From CAZJUP01 sp964549275 (GTDB taxonomy: Bacteria; Fidelibacterota; Marinisomatia; Marinisomatales; TCS55): a DNA stretch of 64,000 bases. The notes under the pieces were generated by a model that was not told the DNA's origin, did no database searches, and saw nothing but the letters and a program-made list of their open reading frames with translations. Position numbers and translations under genes: made by a program. The stretch lies in the NCBI GenBank assembly GCA_964549275.1, contig CAZJUP010000004.1, positions 132,885 to 196,884 on the forward strand. Direction: 5' to 3'. The first letter of the stretch is position 1, and the number at the start of each line of letters is the position of its first letter. Shown here piece by piece: positions 44,437 through 54,397 of this stretch.

Positions 44437-46641
44437 TCAGGATAATTTCAACCGCCTCAATCGGTTGGAGTTTCCGACGACGTTTAGGGAACTCAGAGCC
44501 ATGGCAGCTTCTGCCAAAACCGGATGAAGAACACCTGCAATTGCCAGGGGAATGGCTATGAGGTTATAAATACTTGCCCAAAATAAATTTTGTTTAATCT
44601 TTAAAAAGGTCCTTTTTGCCAATTTTAAGGCTGCTGGAATTTTTTTCAGGTTTCCATTTACAATAACAATATCACCGGACTCTATTGCAATATCGGTCCC
44701 TGTTCCCATAGCAATCCCAACATCTGCTACAGCTAAAGACGGCGCATCGTTTATCCCGTCTCCCACCATCGCCACAACTTCACCCTTAGATTGATACTCC
44801 TCTATAATAGAAGCCTTTTCCTCCGGTAACACCTCAGCATGAAAAATGTCAATGTTCACCGCTTTGGTAATTCGCTCTGCTTCTTTTGGTTTATCCCCTG
44901 TGAGCATAATGATTTTTAACCCAGCAGCCTTTAGGATTTTAATGGTTTCCCCCGAAGAGGCCTTTACTTCATCAGACAACTCAAATGCTCCATAGGGTGT
45001 ACCGTCAATGGCTAAAAAAACCGTGGAACCGTTTCCGGTATAATCACCGTTAAAATTTACAAACTTTCGATTCCCCACCGTTAATACCGAACTACCGTAG
45101 TGCCCCCGAATCCCCTCACCCGGGATCGTTTCTGCATCCGAAATATCATCCAGCTTTATATTTTTCTCTTCGGCAAGGGAGACAATAGCTTTTGCCAGAG
45201 GATGATTTGAACGACGCTCCAAGCTCGCAGCCATTCGAATTAAGTCAGTTTCTCCGATGGCCCCCAGAGAGACCACTTTATTCACTCGGTGTTTTCCTGT
45301 GGTTATCGTACCGGTTTTATCAAAAATAATAGTGGTGATATCATTTAACCTCTGTATGGCTGACCCTTTCCGAACCAAAATTCCATTTTCGGCCCCTTTC
45401 CCGCTCCCGACCATTAAAGCGGTTGGTGTTGCCAGCCCCAACGCGCAAGGACAGGCGATGACCAATACGGCAATGGCAGCAAATAAAGCCAACTCAACAG
45501 TACCCAAGGAGAGATCGACCCAAGGAAAGTATGCCCCTAAACTACCAGCTGTGTTTTTCATCAGCTCGGGGAAAGCCATCCAACTCCCAAACGTCAGTCC
45601 TGATATTAGCAAAATCACAGGTACGAAACGGGCTGTCATTTTGTCTGCGAATATTTGAACGGGTACCTTTGTGGTTTGTGCCTGTTCCACCAGTTTCGCC
45701 ATTTGAGCCAAAAAAGTATCCAGCCCTACTTTTGTTGCTTTCACTTTTAGATACCCATCCAAATTGATGGTCCCCCCTATGACAGTGTCTCCTTCTGTTT
45801 TTTTCACAGGATTGGATTCCCCAGTAGCTATGGATTCATCAAGAGAACATTTTCCTTCAATTATGTTCCCGTCTGTGGGAATTTTCTCTCCCGCCTTAAC
45901 AATCATAATGTTCCCGGGGCGTAAGTTCTGAACGGGAACTTCAACTTCCGATTGGTTTTCTTTTAAAATTCGGGCAAAAGGGGCTCCATAGGTCATGAGT
46001 TTTCTGATAGCTTCCGACGATTTCCCTCTCGCCCGGGTTTCAATATATCTTCCTGTGAGATGGAAGGCCAAAATCATTCCCGCTATCCCGGCAAAAGAGT
46101 GAATCTCGACCCCCGCGAACCGCAAGAGGCCTGTACTGAGGGCCGCAATAGATCCGATTGCAATTAGTACATCCATATTGGGGACCTGATGTTTCGTGGA
46201 CACCCAAGCGCTTTTTATTGTTTCTTTCCCCGGGCCAATCAAAACTATTGCACTTAATAATACCATTCCCAGATTAAAGAGCTGAGGATTCGGCCACATG
46301 ATACCATAAACCATTTCCGGGATCATCCAGCACATAATAAGGGTTGTCGCTCCCCACGAAACCCACATTCTCCTTGCGGCTATTCTAACATTTTGCTCTG
46401 TCCGTTTCTCTAGGTCATCCCCAATATCATCTTTTTTAATAACCGGTGAAGCTGTATATCCGGTTTTATTAACCGCTTCTACGAGTAAATCAGATGATGC
46501 CTCTCCCTGAACATTTGCTTTTTCCAATGTCAGGTTCACTACGGCTTTTTCCACCCCGGGCACACGGCTCAAGGCTTTTTCTACTGCAGCAACACACCCA
46601 GCACAATGCATTCCCTCTATTTTTAATTCAATCGGCTCCAC
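44437..46641 (-). CDS. copA: Copper-transporting P1B-type ATPase
   Basis: ATP-driven export of Cu+ across the inner membrane, 734 aa. It has one N-terminal heavy-metal-associated domain with GMHCAGC (C13, C16), eight transmembrane helices, actuator TGES, and the metal-site motif CPC (C397, C399). The phosphorylation Asp is D431 (DKTGTITTG), and the hinge GDGINDAPSL follows. The C-terminal helix motif ALSSLNVVGNSNRLR corresponds to the MxxSS Cu+-site signature. The gene stands alone between the TonB operon and the MOSC gene. Confidence 0.93.
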   Translation of the reverse strand: MEPIELKIEGMHCAGCVAAVEKALSRVPGVEKAVVNLTLEKANVQGEASSDLLVEAVNKTGYTASPVIKKDDIGDDLEKRTEQNVRIAARRMWVSWGATTLIMCWMIPEMVYGIMWPNPQLFNLGMVLLSAIVLIGPGKETIKSAWVSTKHQVPNMDVLIAIGSIAALSTGLLRFAGVEIHSFAGIAGMILAFHLTGRYIETRARGKSSEAIRKLMTYGAPFARILKENQSEVEVPVQNLRPGNIMIVKAGEKIPTDGNIIEGKCSLDESIATGESNPVKKTEGDTVIGGTINLDGYLKVKATKVGLDTFLAQMAKLVEQAQTTKVPVQIFADKMTARFVPVILLISGLTFGSWMAFPELMKNTAGSLGAYFPWVDLSLGTVELALFAAIAVLVIACPCALGLATPTALMVGSGKGAENGILVRKGSAIQRLNDITTIIFDKTGTITTGKHRVNKVVSLGAIGETDLIRMAASLERRSNHPLAKAIVSLAEEKNIKLDDISDAETIPGEGIRGHYGSSVLTVGNRKFVNFNGDYTGNGSTVFLAIDGTPYGAFELSDEVKASSGETIKILKAAGLKIIMLTGDKPKEAERITKAVNIDIFHAEVLPEEKASIIEEYQSKGEVVAMVGDGINDAPSLAVADVGIAMGTGTDIAIESGDIVIVNGNLKKIPAALKLAKRTFLKIKQNLFWASIYNLIAIPLAIAGVLHPVLAEAAMALSSLNVVGNSNRLRRLKLS

Positions 46642-46755
46642 GGTTCTCTAATTGTCCTCAAACACCTGTTCCTAAACAACTTTTCCCATCTTATCGGCTT
46701 TTAATACCCACAAATCAAGGTCTAGAAAAAAAATTTTGATATTTAATCATAGGAT

Positions 46756-47244
46756 TTAATCTACCAGAATGATATCGTCACCGGTCTTTACAGTTCCTTT
46801 TTCGAGAACACGGGCATACCACCCTCGTCTATTCATGAGCGTTTTTATAAATTCTGTGGATTTCTCTTTTCCCACATAGGCAAGGACTTCGAGATTTGTA
46901 CAGGGATTACACTTAAATGAAATTTGAATTAAGGCGGATCCAATGCGGTATTTTTGATTTTCTTTAATCAAATAATAATCCAATCCTTTGGTTGTAAAAT
47001 TTTCTCCCAAATCTCCCGGATTGACCGGCCATTTTTCCTTCCTCAAATCATTCAAGATTTCTTTAGCGATAAGCATCACAGCCATTTCCGGTTCCCCAGA
47101 TTTTTTCTTCTGACGATACCGGTTATAATCACCCGAAACTCCTTCTTCTGTGACTTCTACGCTGTTAACCGATTTTTTAGGCAACCCATGTTCCCCGGGA
47201 ATGTGAGGCTTAACGTTTATTTGCCCAATGGTTCCTTTTTGCAA
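46756..47244 (-). CDS. MOSC domain protein
   Basis: A 162-aa MOSC (MOCO sulfurase C-terminal) domain protein of the YiiM/YuaD-like stand-alone type. The conserved Cys lies in FKCNPCTNLEV, with GDLGENFTTKGLD and NRRGWYARVLEKG earlier and later. Such proteins are linked to molybdenum-cofactor-dependent sulfur transfer or reduction of N-hydroxylated compounds. No Mo-enzyme gene is nearby. The start is TTG with AGGA 7 nt upstream; an ATG seven bases earlier is out of frame. Confidence 0.88.
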   Translation of the reverse strand: MQKGTIGQINVKPHIPGEHGLPKKSVNSVEVTEEGVSGDYNRYRQKKKSGEPEMAVMLIAKEILNDLRKEKWPVNPGDLGENFTTKGLDYYLIKENQKYRIGSALIQISFKCNPCTNLEVLAYVGKEKSTEFIKTLMNRRGWYARVLEKGTVKTGDDIILVD

Positions 47245-47318
47245 GATTCATCCTATTTTAAAAACTGAATTTAATACAGATTAATCCCCCAATAGGACAG
47301 AAATAGAACCCACAGAAA

Positions 47319-48452
47319 TTATCTACTATACCCTATGATTTTTTTTGCCCCAAAAATGATGGCATGAGACCCAGAAAAAGACAAAACAATTAACACAATA
47401 TATTTGATTAAAACGGGCAGGCTAATATTCAAAAGCACTAAAGCAAATAGGCCGATGACAATGATATGAATAACATAAACGTAGTAAGAATTGTGGTTCA
47501 TTATTTCCAACAACACATTTGTTTTATTGAATTTTGATTGAAAAAGGTTAATCCAAACGTGTAAAAACGACAACACACTCAACACCAATGAAATGTACAG
47601 GGCAAGTTTATCCCAGAATTTTGAAACGAAATAAAAATCTCTTCCCGGTGTTATCATATTAAAAAAGATATTTAATACAGTAACAATGTATACTGACAGT
47701 GCACTATACAAGACAAGATTGACAACGATTACTTGTTTCTTGTTTTGACTTACTGAGTCTAACACATTTTCTTTGTAGGCCAATGCCCCCAATATAAAAA
47801 CTAAAAAGTAAACCAAAAACCGTTCCCGTTGAAAATGAAGGAAAAAAGAGTGGTGCCATCCAGTCATATCTAAATAAGAAATACCCATACTGTAAACTGT
47901 CCCAAAAAATACGGTAAGGAAAACCCCTCTTTTAAATGACACATCCATTTTTATTCCTGACTTAATCATACCCAAATACACCATTTGAAACAAAAACAAT
48001 ACGGGCAAAAACCAAAGCCAGTTTTGTACGGGGTTGTCAGAAAACAGATAGGGGTTACCATTGAGTCTGATAAACCAGTGAAAATAAGAATACCATTCTT
48101 CTTGGGGCATCCCTCTTGAATAAAGGAAAATCATTTTATACATGGGAATAAGAACCAACACACCAAAAAACCATGGCAGCATTATGCGTTTAAATTTTGA
48201 CACAACAAATTCTATGGTGGATTTGCCTTGAACCGATTTGGGTATGAAATAACCGGAAATAAAAAACAATGTAAACATAACAAACACATCCAGGACCAGT
48301 CGAACCAAACCGATATTATCATTTTTCATTGGGTCACTCACAATCCAAATACCGTTTAAGGCTGTTTCATACACCAGCCCGGAATGAATGACGACAACTA
48401 ATAATACCATAAAGGTGCGTAAGTGATCTAAATAATGAATTCGTTTTGTCAT
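47319..48452 (-). CDS. Acyltransferase 3 family membrane protein
   Basis: A 377-aa integral membrane protein with about ten hydrophobic segments. The acyltransferase-3 N-terminal signature is RIHYLDHLRTFMVLLVVVIHSG, with the conserved His in VVIHSG. Members transfer acetyl, succinyl or other acyl groups to sugars, lipids or peptidoglycan. It is 6 bp after the MMPL exporter gene and is probably co-transcribed with it, suggesting modification of the same lipid or glycan. The substrate is unknown. Confidence 0.85.
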   Translation of the reverse strand: MTKRIHYLDHLRTFMVLLVVVIHSGLVYETALNGIWIVSDPMKNDNIGLVRLVLDVFVMFTLFFISGYFIPKSVQGKSTIEFVVSKFKRIMLPWFFGVLVLIPMYKMIFLYSRGMPQEEWYSYFHWFIRLNGNPYLFSDNPVQNWLWFLPVLFLFQMVYLGMIKSGIKMDVSFKRGVFLTVFFGTVYSMGISYLDMTGWHHSFFLHFQRERFLVYFLVFILGALAYKENVLDSVSQNKKQVIVVNLVLYSALSVYIVTVLNIFFNMITPGRDFYFVSKFWDKLALYISLVLSVLSFLHVWINLFQSKFNKTNVLLEIMNHNSYYVYVIHIIVIGLFALVLLNISLPVLIKYIVLIVLSFSGSHAIIFGAKKIIGYSR

Positions 48453-48458
48453 AAATAT

Positions 48459-51212
48459 TTACTTCTTTTTATTTGGTGCCTTTTTTTCCACCCACCCCAT
48501 AATAGCCGGAATAACAATTACCGTAGCTAAAAAGCATGTTCCTACACCAATAAAGAGAGAAATTCCCATGGATCCTAGCCCCCTGTAGGTTGCAAAGGTA
48601 AGAGATCCAAACCCCAACATGGTAGTCAGAGAGGTTAAAAACACAGCTCTTCCTGTTGATGAGAAAACAGTTTTGTGCTCTCCCCGTCCTTCAATTTGAT
48701 ATCGGTGGATGATGTGGACACCATCATCAATTCCAATACCGATAATCAGAGGGACAGCCATAGCATTCATCATGGTGAGCTGTAGGCCAGATAATTCCAT
48801 AACGCCCAACATCCATAATGCACCAATGGCCAGTGGAACTATAGCCAGCGCAGCCTTTCGGACATTTCTAAAATCCAATAATAAAATTATAAAAATAACC
48901 ACTAGCGCTAATTTGGTGGCAAATTTCCCGTCCTCTGAAAAATAATTAATTAAATTCCGATAAACTGGTGGAAGCCCTGTTGCGCGTTCACTGATCCCTT
49001 CCAATTCGTCGCAAAACCGATTTAAAAACTGCTCATCCCACACATTCCCTTTAGGATAAATTGTAACCAAAAACAAATCGCCGGAATTCCCCACATACTG
49101 TTTTCGAATATTTTCAGGTATGGTCTCCAAGGTTATGGGTTCCGGATTCGCCATCCGTTTTGCTATAGGTTTGAACGCGGTGGCAAAGCCTTGGTTGAAT
49201 ACTTTCAATCGCTTTACAATTGAAGTTTCAGGCGATTCAACTTTTTGAATAACATGACTCAAAATCCCTGAAGATAAATTCGGGCTGACTTTTGCAAGCT
49301 GTGACTGCCAACCCAAAATGGTTTTATCTTCCTCTTCGGGGACAACACCCACCAATAACCCAGTTTTTAAATAGACCCGTTCCTGACTACCAATATTGGC
49401 CATATCCTGTATTTCTATGATATTGGCTTCTAATCGTACAAGTTCTTCTAAAAAAATAACTTTATCTTTTTCTGTAAACTGCGTTTGAATATCCACACTT
49501 GAAATCTTTGAGCGAATTTCACGTACTCTAGATTGGCGATCTTTTTGCTCGCCAATTGGAGGTAAAAAATCAGAAATGGACCTTACCATACCTGATAATT
49601 TCATATCCTTTGCTTTTTGTGTCAGTTCTCTTGCTTGTTCTAATGAGTTCGCAGAAAAATATCCATAATCTGAACTTAGTCCCATTTTATCAATCATCTT
49701 ATCCTGAAGAATGATGGTTTCCAAGCCCTCCGGTTCCATATTCAGGTAGTTATAGTCCCAAGTGATTAAACTTCCACGCCAGCCAATAAAAATAACCATA
49801 ACTATAATTACAACAGTTGCTACCCCGGGATACTTTGCCAAAATTCCCGCGCTTTGCCCAAGACGCTTGTACGATATATCTCTTGGGGGTTTCTCTGCTC
49901 TGTTTTTTCTAAGTTTTAATAAGATATGCTCGCGGAGCACTAAAAGAGTAGGCAAAACTGTAATGGCAGCAACCATGGTCATGATGATGCCCAACCCCAG
50001 GGATAACCCAAATTCACGGTATCCTTCGGTTCGGGTAAATAAAAAGGTTAAAAAAGCCGACGCTGTGGTGAATCCACCAGTTATAACGCCAAGTCCGGCT
50101 TTATTCATGGTTGTTTTCATAGAGGAAGAAATGGATTCTCCGGCCGCTCGCATTTCCGTATATACTGCAATGATATGAATAGAAAAATCAATACCAAGCC
50201 CTACCAGAATCACACCCATCATAGCAGTCATCATATTAAGCTGACCTACAGCAACCCAGGCGATACCTAACGCCCACACGACACCAACAAGGAGTGTAAC
50301 TAAAGCAAGAATGGGACTAACCACCATACGAAAGGCTACAACAAACAAAATGAGGATGACCAACAACGCCAAGGTAGTAATAGTAAAAGAATCTTCTTCC
50401 ATGGCACGCAATTCATCTCTTTGCAATGGAATCGCACCTGTTAGCCCAGCCTCTACACTATATTCTTTGGCATATTTTTTTACAATGTCTTCCGCTGCAT
50501 ATGTGGAAGCCGGATATGCCTCAAACTCCAGCCAATCAAAACTGGGGATGATTTGCATGATGAGCATTTGCCGATCCCAACTGCGGTAATAGGTGTCTCC
50601 AAATAAAATTGCATCCGCTGCATTGGCTCCGGCTGAGTGGGTATTCCCTTCTACAGCTCTGTTTAATTCTTCTGCGAATGTTTGGATTCCATCCATAAAC
50701 CTTATGGCGCCCTGTTCCTGCTCCTGCCCTTCAATTGAACCACCGCTACTTCCGGTATATTCTTGTTCAAACGTCTCATTCAGGTTTTTTAAAAACCCTG
50801 TAAGGTTCGGGTTTTCAAAAAGGGAGCTGTTAGTTTCAAGGTCTTCAGATTTCATCAGCATTAACGCGTGGTCAGCCAGGAGATCTTTTGGCAGTTTATA
50901 ATCGACCTTTTTGAAATAATGGTTCAGTTTTTCTATTTCAGGGGAAACGGCTTCAGCAAAATTTATCAGGCGTTCGGAGTTCCCCTCCGCCACAATGAGC
51001 ATAGACATTGCCCCATCAAACTCATCAATAATTCGATCAAACTCTTCTACCATGGGTTCATCTTCCGGCATGAGATCGGTAAAGCTGGTTTTCATGGTAA
51101 GTTGACCTGCCATTATCCCAAACAAAATCGTCATTAACAGTAAAACCAATCCGGACATCCACGGATGGCTGGGGATAATATTTCCTAAAAAGTGTAGTAT
51201 TCTATGTCTCAT
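48459..51212 (-). CDS. MMPL/RND-superfamily lipid exporter
   Basis: A 917-aa transporter with two RND repeats: one transmembrane helix, a large periplasmic domain, then five helices, twice. Signatures include LGIDFSIHIIAVYTEMR and IGIGIDDGVHIIHRYQ, the Gly-Asp-rich segments of the MMPL/HpnN group. It probably exports a lipid or hydrophobic molecule to the outer membrane using proton-motive force. Encoded downstream of a LolA-like protein and a barrel, which together form the common 'RND plus LolA-like plus outer-membrane' arrangement. Its start overlaps the end of a 57-aa membrane protein gene. Confidence 0.9.
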   Translation of the reverse strand: MRHRILHFLGNIIPSHPWMSGLVLLLMTILFGIMAGQLTMKTSFTDLMPEDEPMVEEFDRIIDEFDGAMSMLIVAEGNSERLINFAEAVSPEIEKLNHYFKKVDYKLPKDLLADHALMLMKSEDLETNSSLFENPNLTGFLKNLNETFEQEYTGSSGGSIEGQEQEQGAIRFMDGIQTFAEELNRAVEGNTHSAGANAADAILFGDTYYRSWDRQMLIMQIIPSFDWLEFEAYPASTYAAEDIVKKYAKEYSVEAGLTGAIPLQRDELRAMEEDSFTITTLALLVILILFVVAFRMVVSPILALVTLLVGVVWALGIAWVAVGQLNMMTAMMGVILVGLGIDFSIHIIAVYTEMRAAGESISSSMKTTMNKAGLGVITGGFTTASAFLTFLFTRTEGYREFGLSLGLGIIMTMVAAITVLPTLLVLREHILLKLRKNRAEKPPRDISYKRLGQSAGILAKYPGVATVVIIVMVIFIGWRGSLITWDYNYLNMEPEGLETIILQDKMIDKMGLSSDYGYFSANSLEQARELTQKAKDMKLSGMVRSISDFLPPIGEQKDRQSRVREIRSKISSVDIQTQFTEKDKVIFLEELVRLEANIIEIQDMANIGSQERVYLKTGLLVGVVPEEEDKTILGWQSQLAKVSPNLSSGILSHVIQKVESPETSIVKRLKVFNQGFATAFKPIAKRMANPEPITLETIPENIRKQYVGNSGDLFLVTIYPKGNVWDEQFLNRFCDELEGISERATGLPPVYRNLINYFSEDGKFATKLALVVIFIILLLDFRNVRKAALAIVPLAIGALWMLGVMELSGLQLTMMNAMAVPLIIGIGIDDGVHIIHRYQIEGRGEHKTVFSSTGRAVFLTSLTTMLGFGSLTFATYRGLGSMGISLFIGVGTCFLATVIVIPAIMGWVEKKAPNKKK

Positions 51213-51375
51213 GTTTTTTTCCTTTTTTCTCAGCCCACCACAGGATTACCCAATACAATATTGCAAAACCGATGATAAACCACTCCAAGGTCAGGGAGGG
51301 TTCTTTTTGCTGGACTATATCTATTGTAGCTAAAGCCGACAAAATGATGAATACCCATCCAAAAACTCTTATCAT
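51202..51375 (-). CDS. 57-aa two-helix membrane protein in the lipid-exporter operon
   Basis: A short gene, easily missed. Its ATG overlaps the upstream stop as ATGA, and its TAG lies 11 bp inside the MMPL gene. The product has two hydrophobic segments, VFGWVFIILSALATIDIV (4-21) and EWFIIGFAILYWVILWWA (31-48), and a basic tail EKKGKKHET. Its tight coupling on both sides makes chance unlikely. I know no family for it; by position it may be an accessory subunit of the exporter. Confidence 0.72.
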   Translation of the reverse strand: MIRVFGWVFIILSALATIDIVQQKEPSLTLEWFIIGFAILYWVILWWAEKKGKKHET

Positions 51376-52493
51376 TGTTCACTTTTCTCACTCACACTAA
51401 TTCCCATTTTTTCCATGTTTTTCATTAAGCGAGCCGGTTCTACCAATTGTCCCATCCAATGCAAGCCTGGTTTTCTTATTGACCCATCTAAATATTGAAG
51501 GAGACATGCGACAACTGGAATAGCAGTAAACGCATAACCATCTTCATGGCTTAATGTCAATTCTAAAGAAGCATCTTTCCCTTTATTTATTCCATTCGCT
51601 TCCAGCTTCAACATAGTGTAGTAGGGTGGTTTAGCTGAAATTTTCCAAGCCCAGGCAAATAAATTTCCCATGGGTTTCGCCATCATATTGGGAAATAATT
51701 TTATCATGAACAACACTACCGGCATAACAACATAATCTGTAAACCAACCAAAGCCAGCGATGTAAAAACCTGTATTTTTCATAGATGGTACCATTTGGGG
51801 TAAATCACGCAATTCTTCGAAAAACATGGGGACACACATTTTTTCACCTGCAGGGTTTCCGAAATCAATAGTTGGAAAATCCTTCATCGACCAAAAACCA
51901 GGGACTTTCCATTCACCGTTTTTCAAAAACCGCATTTCATAATCTTTTAGCTCTTTGATAAATTCTGTTTTGGTTGCTTCTGTCATCGTCACATCTGTCC
52001 AGTCAGCGCTGATTGCACCGGCGGTGATAGCTGATTCTAACTTATTTATATGAATATCGGCATAGCGTACTAAAACTGAAGGTAACCCAGGATGAAATCC
52101 TGCTTCGCTGATGAAACATTGTCCGGATTTTTCGATGTCCGAAGCCATAGATTTCAGCATTCGTACTTTTGAATTGGAATAATGCACATCCAAATAATCA
52201 CATCCGGCCTTGATACAGGCCATTGCAACATTATCTGTAAATTTTGCCGTGGATCCGGCTGAAACAACCATGTCCATTCCGGAAAATGCTTTTATCAACA
52301 AATCCGTTTTTGAGGCATCTGTCGAAATCCAACCAACACGATTTGGACAATTTAATACTTCTGTGGTTTGCCGGAGTTTATCCTTATTCCGAGCCCCGAG
52401 AACAATCCGAACATCGGTGTTGTCTAAAAGCAGGCGGGCAATATTTCCCCCCGTATTTCCACTGCCACCCAAAATGAATATGGATTTACTCAT
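51372..52493 (-). CDS. Saccharopine dehydrogenase-like NAD(P)-binding protein
   Basis: A 373-aa Rossmann-fold oxidoreductase. The nucleotide-binding motif is ILGGSGNTGGNIARLLL (about 7-23). Later, VVSAGSTAKFTDNVAMACIKAGCDYLDVHY and EAGFHPGLPSVLVRY follow the pattern of saccharopine-reductase-like proteins that act on lipids or remain uncharacterised, rather than on lysine. The second half has hydrophobic segments (TDYVVMPVVLFMIKLFPNMM). A GAGG lies 7 nt before the ATG. It sits in the LolA-like/barrel/MMPL operon, so a lipid substrate is plausible. Confidence 0.8.
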   Translation of the reverse strand: MSKSIFILGGSGNTGGNIARLLLDNTDVRIVLGARNKDKLRQTTEVLNCPNRVGWISTDASKTDLLIKAFSGMDMVVSAGSTAKFTDNVAMACIKAGCDYLDVHYSNSKVRMLKSMASDIEKSGQCFISEAGFHPGLPSVLVRYADIHINKLESAITAGAISADWTDVTMTEATKTEFIKELKDYEMRFLKNGEWKVPGFWSMKDFPTIDFGNPAGEKMCVPMFFEELRDLPQMVPSMKNTGFYIAGFGWFTDYVVMPVVLFMIKLFPNMMAKPMGNLFAWAWKISAKPPYYTMLKLEANGINKGKDASLELTLSHEDGYAFTAIPVVACLLQYLDGSIRKPGLHWMGQLVEPARLMKNMEKMGISVSEKSEQ

Positions 52494-52502
52494 AATGTTT
52501 CC

Positions 52503-53186
52503 TCAATAAATTAATGGAAATAATTTTTTAGTGGTCGAAGCATAGATTAGAAAGTCTTGTCCATATTTTTCTGATAAATATTTTTCTTTCACAGGAATGT
52601 GAATAAAAATGAACATCACAATCATAATGGCCGGGAGAACTAACGCCCACATGGTTCCTGTCACTAACGCAAAACCGGTAAACAAAACTGAGTCCCCAAA
52701 ATAATTTATATGTTGTGCATAATGGAACAAATGTCCCGTATATAATTTCCCATTATGGTCAGGGTTTTGTTTCCAGCCATGGCGAGCAAATTCTGAACCT
52801 GTGTTTATCCATGAACCGATTACAAATAGGGCAATTCCAAACCATTCCACCCAACCCGGTTCTTCGACTTGAGCTCCACCCATTATCGCAAATGAAATAT
52901 GTAAAAAATAAATCCATACGACTACAGAAACAACTTCGTCCCAAGTTATTACTCGTTTTATTAAATAAAAATTTGTTATTAAAATTCTCAAGAAATAAAT
53001 AATAGCAAAACCTAACAATAGCTGATTTCGAACGGTATGACCATCAATAGCCCCTGCGTTAAACCAATTATAAACCACATCAATTCCATCATAGAGTAAA
53101 AGCCAAGCCATCAAGATGACAGACAAAAAATGATTCATGGATAGCGTCACTTTTTGTGAAATAGATTTTCCGTATTTACCGTGCAT
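52503..53186 (-). CDS. DUF1295/isoprenylcysteine methyltransferase-like membrane protein
   Basis: A 227-aa membrane protein with about six hydrophobic segments. The C-terminal third resembles the steroid 5-alpha-reductase/ICMT/DUF1295 superfamily: YTGHLFHYAQHINYFGDSVLF corresponds to the G.y.y.RHPNYfG motif of that fold, here with AQHINYFGD. It then ends with EKYLSEKYGQDFLIYASTTKKLFP. In related enzymes this segment binds NADPH or SAM. The change of RHPN to QHIN is a departure worth noting. Its operon context suggests lipid reduction or methylation. Confidence 0.75.
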   Translation of the reverse strand: MHGKYGKSISQKVTLSMNHFLSVILMAWLLLYDGIDVVYNWFNAGAIDGHTVRNQLLLGFAIIYFLRILITNFYLIKRVITWDEVVSVVVWIYFLHISFAIMGGAQVEEPGWVEWFGIALFVIGSWINTGSEFARHGWKQNPDHNGKLYTGHLFHYAQHINYFGDSVLFTGFALVTGTMWALVLPAIMIVMFIFIHIPVKEKYLSEKYGQDFLIYASTTKKLFPLIY

Positions 53187-53215
53187 TTTTTCACCTATTA
53201 TTTTTTCATATTCTT

Positions 53216-54397
53216 CTAGAAGTATCCTCTCACTCTTAATCGCAATGCTTTACCCTGAATTCCGAATTCCGTGTCCATTTTTCCAAAAGATTGGCTGAAC
53301 AAAATACTCGCTGTTACATTTTCAAAGATACTCCATTCCACCTGCGGTGCAAGAGAAAAACTTTTATCATCCAAATTACCAAAAGTCATCAAGCTCCCTG
53401 AAATGAAATCGTTAAAAGAAAACCGGGTTAAGGCAAATCCATAGTTCTGGGTGAGCGATTTGCTTTCTCCGCCATAAGCATGAACATAATGATAAATCGA
53501 GAGTTCATCTTTGGTTGCCCCAAGCGAATTGTGAAAATATTCTGCCATGACATACACACCATTATCAAAAGTGTGATCAGTGCCAATAACATATTCACCA
53601 ATACTTTTTGTATTTTCCATGGACAAGAACGCTTCACCCCAAAACCCAAACTCACCAAGTTGACCAACAAGAGATCCACCAAAAAATTCTGATGTTGTAT
53701 GGGTTGACATGATATTCATTAATCTCCAAAAAGGGAATAAATGATGGCGTTGCGCAATATTCATGGTAATATCAAAACTTCCAATCCCTGTTTTCATTTG
53801 AACCATTTTTGTGCCCGTTTTCAATGAATCGTTTTCAGCAATGATGATGTCCATGCTTGAGCGGTCATTTATGGGAATTTCAATTCGAACAGCATTAACC
53901 CCCGGTTGTTCATAGGTGGGGTCGAGTAAATCCTTTCGGTTAAAAATATCCAAGGGGTTCCAGGCGTAACCCGTCCCAAGCGAAAGGGGCTGGCGTCCCA
54001 GTGTTAAATCCAATTTTGAAAAATTAAACCTTGCGTAGAAATTATCTAAAAACAGTGTATCAAAAATGGTTAGGGGCATAGAAGTCATGTGTTCCTCTTC
54101 CACCCAAAGCGTATCGAACGGGATAAAATCGAAAAAATCCCATTTTGTTTTACCAAAAAATTTCTGTCCGTTAACATTTCCTGCAATAAGCACAATGTCT
54201 ATTGGGCGCCATTCTCCTTCTAATCTGATTTTTCCATATCCAAAAGAATAATCGCTTTCTTTTACCTGTATTCCATCATATTCAAATTCTCCATACCCAA
54301 ATAAGTTCACTTGGGCATTTATGGGAACCCCCCCCAGAGAAAAAAGAAATAGATAATTGAAATATATTCTAAATACTCTATGTCCCCTCAGGTTCAT
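53216..54397 (-). CDS. Outer-membrane beta-barrel protein of the lipid operon
   Basis: A 393-aa exported barrel with a signal peptide (FNYLFLFSLGGVPINAQ) and alternating strands (LFGYGEFEYDGIQVK; KLDLTLGRQPLSLGTGYAWNPLDIFN). The motif RQP...G.gy.WNP.D.FN is one I associate with DUF1302-like barrels that occur with MMPL and LolA-like genes. It presumably forms the outer-membrane part of the export system. Its ATG overlaps the stop of the LolA-like gene as ATGA. Confidence 0.65.
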   Translation of the reverse strand: MNLRGHRVFRIYFNYLFLFSLGGVPINAQVNLFGYGEFEYDGIQVKESDYSFGYGKIRLEGEWRPIDIVLIAGNVNGQKFFGKTKWDFFDFIPFDTLWVEEEHMTSMPLTIFDTLFLDNFYARFNFSKLDLTLGRQPLSLGTGYAWNPLDIFNRKDLLDPTYEQPGVNAVRIEIPINDRSSMDIIIAENDSLKTGTKMVQMKTGIGSFDITMNIAQRHHLFPFWRLMNIMSTHTTSEFFGGSLVGQLGEFGFWGEAFLSMENTKSIGEYVIGTDHTFDNGVYVMAEYFHNSLGATKDELSIYHYVHAYGGESKSLTQNYGFALTRFSFNDFISGSLMTFGNLDDKSFSLAPQVEWSIFENVTASILFSQSFGKMDTEFGIQGKALRLRVRGYF

